DNA of 64,000 nucleotides from Andrena cerasifolii (Eukaryota; Arthropoda; Insecta; Hymenoptera; Andrenidae), in assembly GCF_050908995.1 (NCBI RefSeq), contig NC_135121.1, positions 8,494,001-8,558,000 of the forward strand. Reading direction: 5' to 3'. Below, piece by piece: positions 62,001 to 64,000 of the stretch (position 1 is its first letter; every line of letters begins with the position of its first letter). Both the position numbers and the translations under genes were made by a program. Under the pieces are notes generated by a model that worked only from the letters and a program-made list of their open reading frames with translations, had not been told where the DNA came from and made no database searches.

Positions 62001-62273
62001 ATCCGCGACGTACACGGGGATCCTTGCCGACGGGAGAGCCGGTGACGAGTCTATCGCTCGATCGTTCTGGTCGTTGGTTCCGGTTCTCCGCGCGGGAAAC
62101 GGTCTCTTGATCGGCGACTGGAGGCAGGGAATTTTACCTACTACGGGTACCGGTGGAAGTTTCGCTCTCGAAGGGGCTCCGGGCTTGCACAGTGTAAATC
62201 AAACGAGAGTAGCAACAAAAATTGAATTGTCCAACATGGTAGATATCTATCGACCACGGACACAGAGTCTGTG
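59085..62273. other. 3.2 kb GC-rich region without a recognised gene
   Basis: Chance frames only. A strong purine tract lies at about 60640-60760 and a pyrimidine tract at about 61730-61800. Confidence 0.5.
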
Positions 62274-62275
62274 TA

Positions 62276-62900
62276 GGGGAGACCGGGGCTAGTTGACTAA
62301 CGAGGTTAGTTCACTAATTCCCTTTAATTGTTGTATTATGTCATAAATTATGCTGCGATTCGCGATATTGAAGCATATAAATGACCAGCTTGCCATTTAA
62401 TGTGTCACCGTGACAAAAACTTGCGGGTTCTATCAGTGAGAATGAAAAATCTGAAAAGGTCGGCGGGAAGTAAATATTTCTGTTTCAACTATTTACGAAT
62501 TTTTGTCCACTAAGTATTGCTTGATGTTTTTCCATGAATATTTTGTGGAAACGTGATACATTGAGTATAATTTAGGGTATTTTATTTTATCCGGTGCGCG
62601 GAGGTTTTGTACGTACGACCCTTAACATGTTGACAGTGTCCGACGGGGTTACTTGACTAAGCATAGGAATACCACTAAAAATTGCACTTTTTATCCTCAA
62701 GATGCAGTCGAGACAGAGTTTAGCTGCTCAAATTCACTTCCCCCACCACAAATCCCTCCAAACTCATCTCTACCAGTTTTGCACCCTATCCTCCCTTCAA
62801 ACTCTCAGGCCTTCCAAATAGATCATAACAAACAAGTAGAAAATAAAACAAAAAAATCAAAATGGAATAGTTACTTTATGCAAAAACGCTCAGCATGACA
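62276..62900. mobile_element. Left end of a pogo-like element, GGGGAGACCGGGGC (right end not seen)
   Basis: TA (62274-62275) is followed by GGGGAGACCGGGGCTAGTTG. The motif GTTASTTSACTAA recurs three times nearby (about 62293-62320 and 62649-62660). The terminal 14 bp are identical to the terminus at 4530. No opposite end was found within the window, so the right coordinate only marks where AT-rich element-like sequence with an open frame stops. Confidence 0.6.
62653..62898 (+). pseudogene. Unidentified 81-codon frame in the pogo-like element
   Basis: Starts at TTG, with no ATG near the beginning. The product has a proline/serine-rich middle (SLPPPQIPPNSS) and a lysine-rich tail (NKQVENKTKKSKW). 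It looks like a disordered linker or tail of a transposase rather than a domain. I do not recognise it. Confidence 0.3.
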
Positions 62901-63199
62901 TTTTTCTTTTATTAAAATTTTCAAAATTGCAAAAATGGCGAAGTTTTGAAGAAAGAAACGGATTTTCGGTTATGAACAATTGTTAATAACAATATTTTAC
63001 ATAAAAAATAAAGAAATCGGAGCTCGTCATGCTGAGGCCAATTATTTATAGAATATATATGCCAAGTTTCATAAAAATCGAGTAATTAGTTTTTGAGCTA
63101 CGTTGCACGGCATGCGAAATTTTGCGTTTCGAGAAAAATGCGTTTAAAATTTGAGTAACAGAAAAATCGTAATTCATTTTGACTTACCGCAGTTTTTTG
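62901..63199. other. AT-rich 3' flank of the transposase frame
   Basis: A/T-rich non-coding sequence downstream (minus-strand sense) of the transposase stop, presumably its 3' untranslated region and terminus. No inverted end could be paired because the other end of the element is outside the window. Confidence 0.4.
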
Positions 63200-64000
63200 T
63201 TAATCTGCGATTCCAGGGCCATAAAATAGATCTTCCTCTTCTTCAAAAACTTGTAACTCAGCCGTTTTTTCTTCTTTTCGAGAAGCACAAGCCTCTTTGG
63301 CCCAAGGAAGGCTGCGGCGCTCCTGCTGTTGAATACGGCGTTTGTCCTCATTTTCGGCAAACCTTTTGCTCTGCTGTCCAATTACTATGCTAAGTTGTTG
63401 CATTGTTTGAAGGACAAACGAAAATCCTTCGTTAAACAGGCCGGCAGCCAAAAAAGCAGCTATTTCAACAATTTTAATACCGCAGTTGAGATGTTTAGGT
63501 GCTAAACGCCAAACGATAGCGTTAAAGCTCTCGTTAGCATTTTGCGTATGTCCACCTAAACATCTCTCTAACAAATCATCCCGTGACAAGTCTTCATAAA
63601 TTGGGCGAATATGTTTTTGTACATCTTCGTGTAATGGAGGTGGATGATCAAATTCTTGCCCCGAGGCTTGTGCGACGCGCCACTTACACCACGAATCGGC
63701 GCCGGGGGGACAATCGTCGTGCTGCGGTTTTTTATTTGTCGAAGATAGGTGATGAAATGTTGCCATTATCGCCTTTCTCATCTCAATCACAGAATCACTG
63801 TTACGCCTAATAGCGAGACCGTAGTATTTTGTTAATTTTTTTATTAACACGTCTGTCAGTTTTCCTTTTCCTCCTAATTTTGCACTCTTTTTTACATTGC
63901 GCAACCGACTGCCCATCCTCTTTTCCACATGTCCAATGCACTCGTTCTTTTTAATTTTGAAATTATGACCATACGGTTCAATATCGAGTATAGCCTTGAA
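63200..64000 (-). CDS. Mutator-like transposase, C-terminal part (cut by window end)
   Basis: The frame is open from the window edge to a TAA at 63200: 266 codons without interruption. The visible protein starts within the transposase and has NECIGHVEKRMGSRLRN near residues 19-35, KLTKYYGLAIRRN around 55-67, GADSWCKW near 100-107, and GGHTQNANESFNAIVWRLAP around 149-168. The last is the NxNESFN block conserved in the Mutator-like transposase domain common in insect and other invertebrate transposons. After this comes a helical stretch with LFNEG and a charged glutamine/glutamate-rich tail. The protein should act in the nucleus as a DDE-type transposase. The N-terminal part with the first catalytic Asp residues lies beyond the window. 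Which superfamily (MULE, Phantom or Kolobok-type) it belongs to I cannot decide. The open frame suggests a young copy. Confidence 0.75.
   Translation of the reverse strand, partial: FKAILDIEPYGHNFKIKKNECIGHVEKRMGSRLRNVKKSAKLGGKGKLTDVLIKKLTKYYGLAIRRNSDSVIEMRKAIMATFHHLSSTNKKPQHDDCPPGADSWCKWRVAQASGQEFDHPPPLHEDVQKHIRPIYEDLSRDDLLERCLGGHTQNANESFNAIVWRLAPKHLNCGIKIVEIAAFLAAGLFNEGFSFVLQTMQQLSIVIGQQSKRFAENEDKRRIQQQERRSLPWAKEACASRKEEKTAELQVFEEEEDLFYGPGIAD

Overview
The window looks like 64 kb of insect nuclear DNA, most likely from a hymenopteran (ant or bee). I infer this from three things: GC-rich, CpG-rich single-copy DNA broken by AT-rich islands; the transposon families present (piggyBac, hAT, pogo/Tigger, Helitron, TTAA-targeted foldback elements, a Mutator-like transposase, a Jockey-type LINE ORF1); and the absence of any bacterial gene layout. 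I could not recognise a single host protein-coding gene. The many open frames in the GC-rich parts overlap on both strands, often lack an ATG and have low-complexity translations. I treat them as chance frames.

Almost every AT-rich island resolves into a mobile element, and for many the exact ends and target-site duplications can be read. From left to right: a deleted piggyBac element with TTAA flanks (122-1367); half of a foldback family (3779-4067) joined to a pogo-like terminus (to 4530); two large foldback elements (5774-6379 with TA flanks; 7215-7926 with TTAA flanks); a TTAA element with an unidentified ORF (9869-10616); a hAT element with an 8-bp duplication and a pol III A/B box pair (16218-16969); a Tigger-like element holding a second pogo-like element that keeps a transposase N-terminus (25486-26408); a full foldback element (26448-26877); a cluster of a truncated TTAA element, a broken LINE ORF1 and a GG-ended TTAA element (29249-31263); a very long near-perfect hairpin (32822-32947); a small Helitron (34131-34354) and adjacent MITEs; a foldback element at 48089-48709; a degraded element at 51243-51709; a hAT element with another element nested in it (57802-59076); and at the right edge a pogo-like terminus (62276) followed by an open Mutator-like transposase reading frame (63200-64000, minus strand, cut by the window end).

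The GC-rich segments between them are best read as intergenic or intronic DNA. They contain microsatellites, a few transcription-factor-like sites (two close RFX X-boxes near 19.86 kb, two perfect TGACGTCA sites) and a recurring layout of a purine-rich tract followed some 40-200 bp later by a pyrimidine-rich tract. The most interesting pattern is a set of five TA-flanked termini that share a GGG-NAGACCG-GGC type block but carry different, family-specific repeated motifs directly inside it. One member carries a pogo-type transposase start, which suggests modular evolution of transposase-binding ends.
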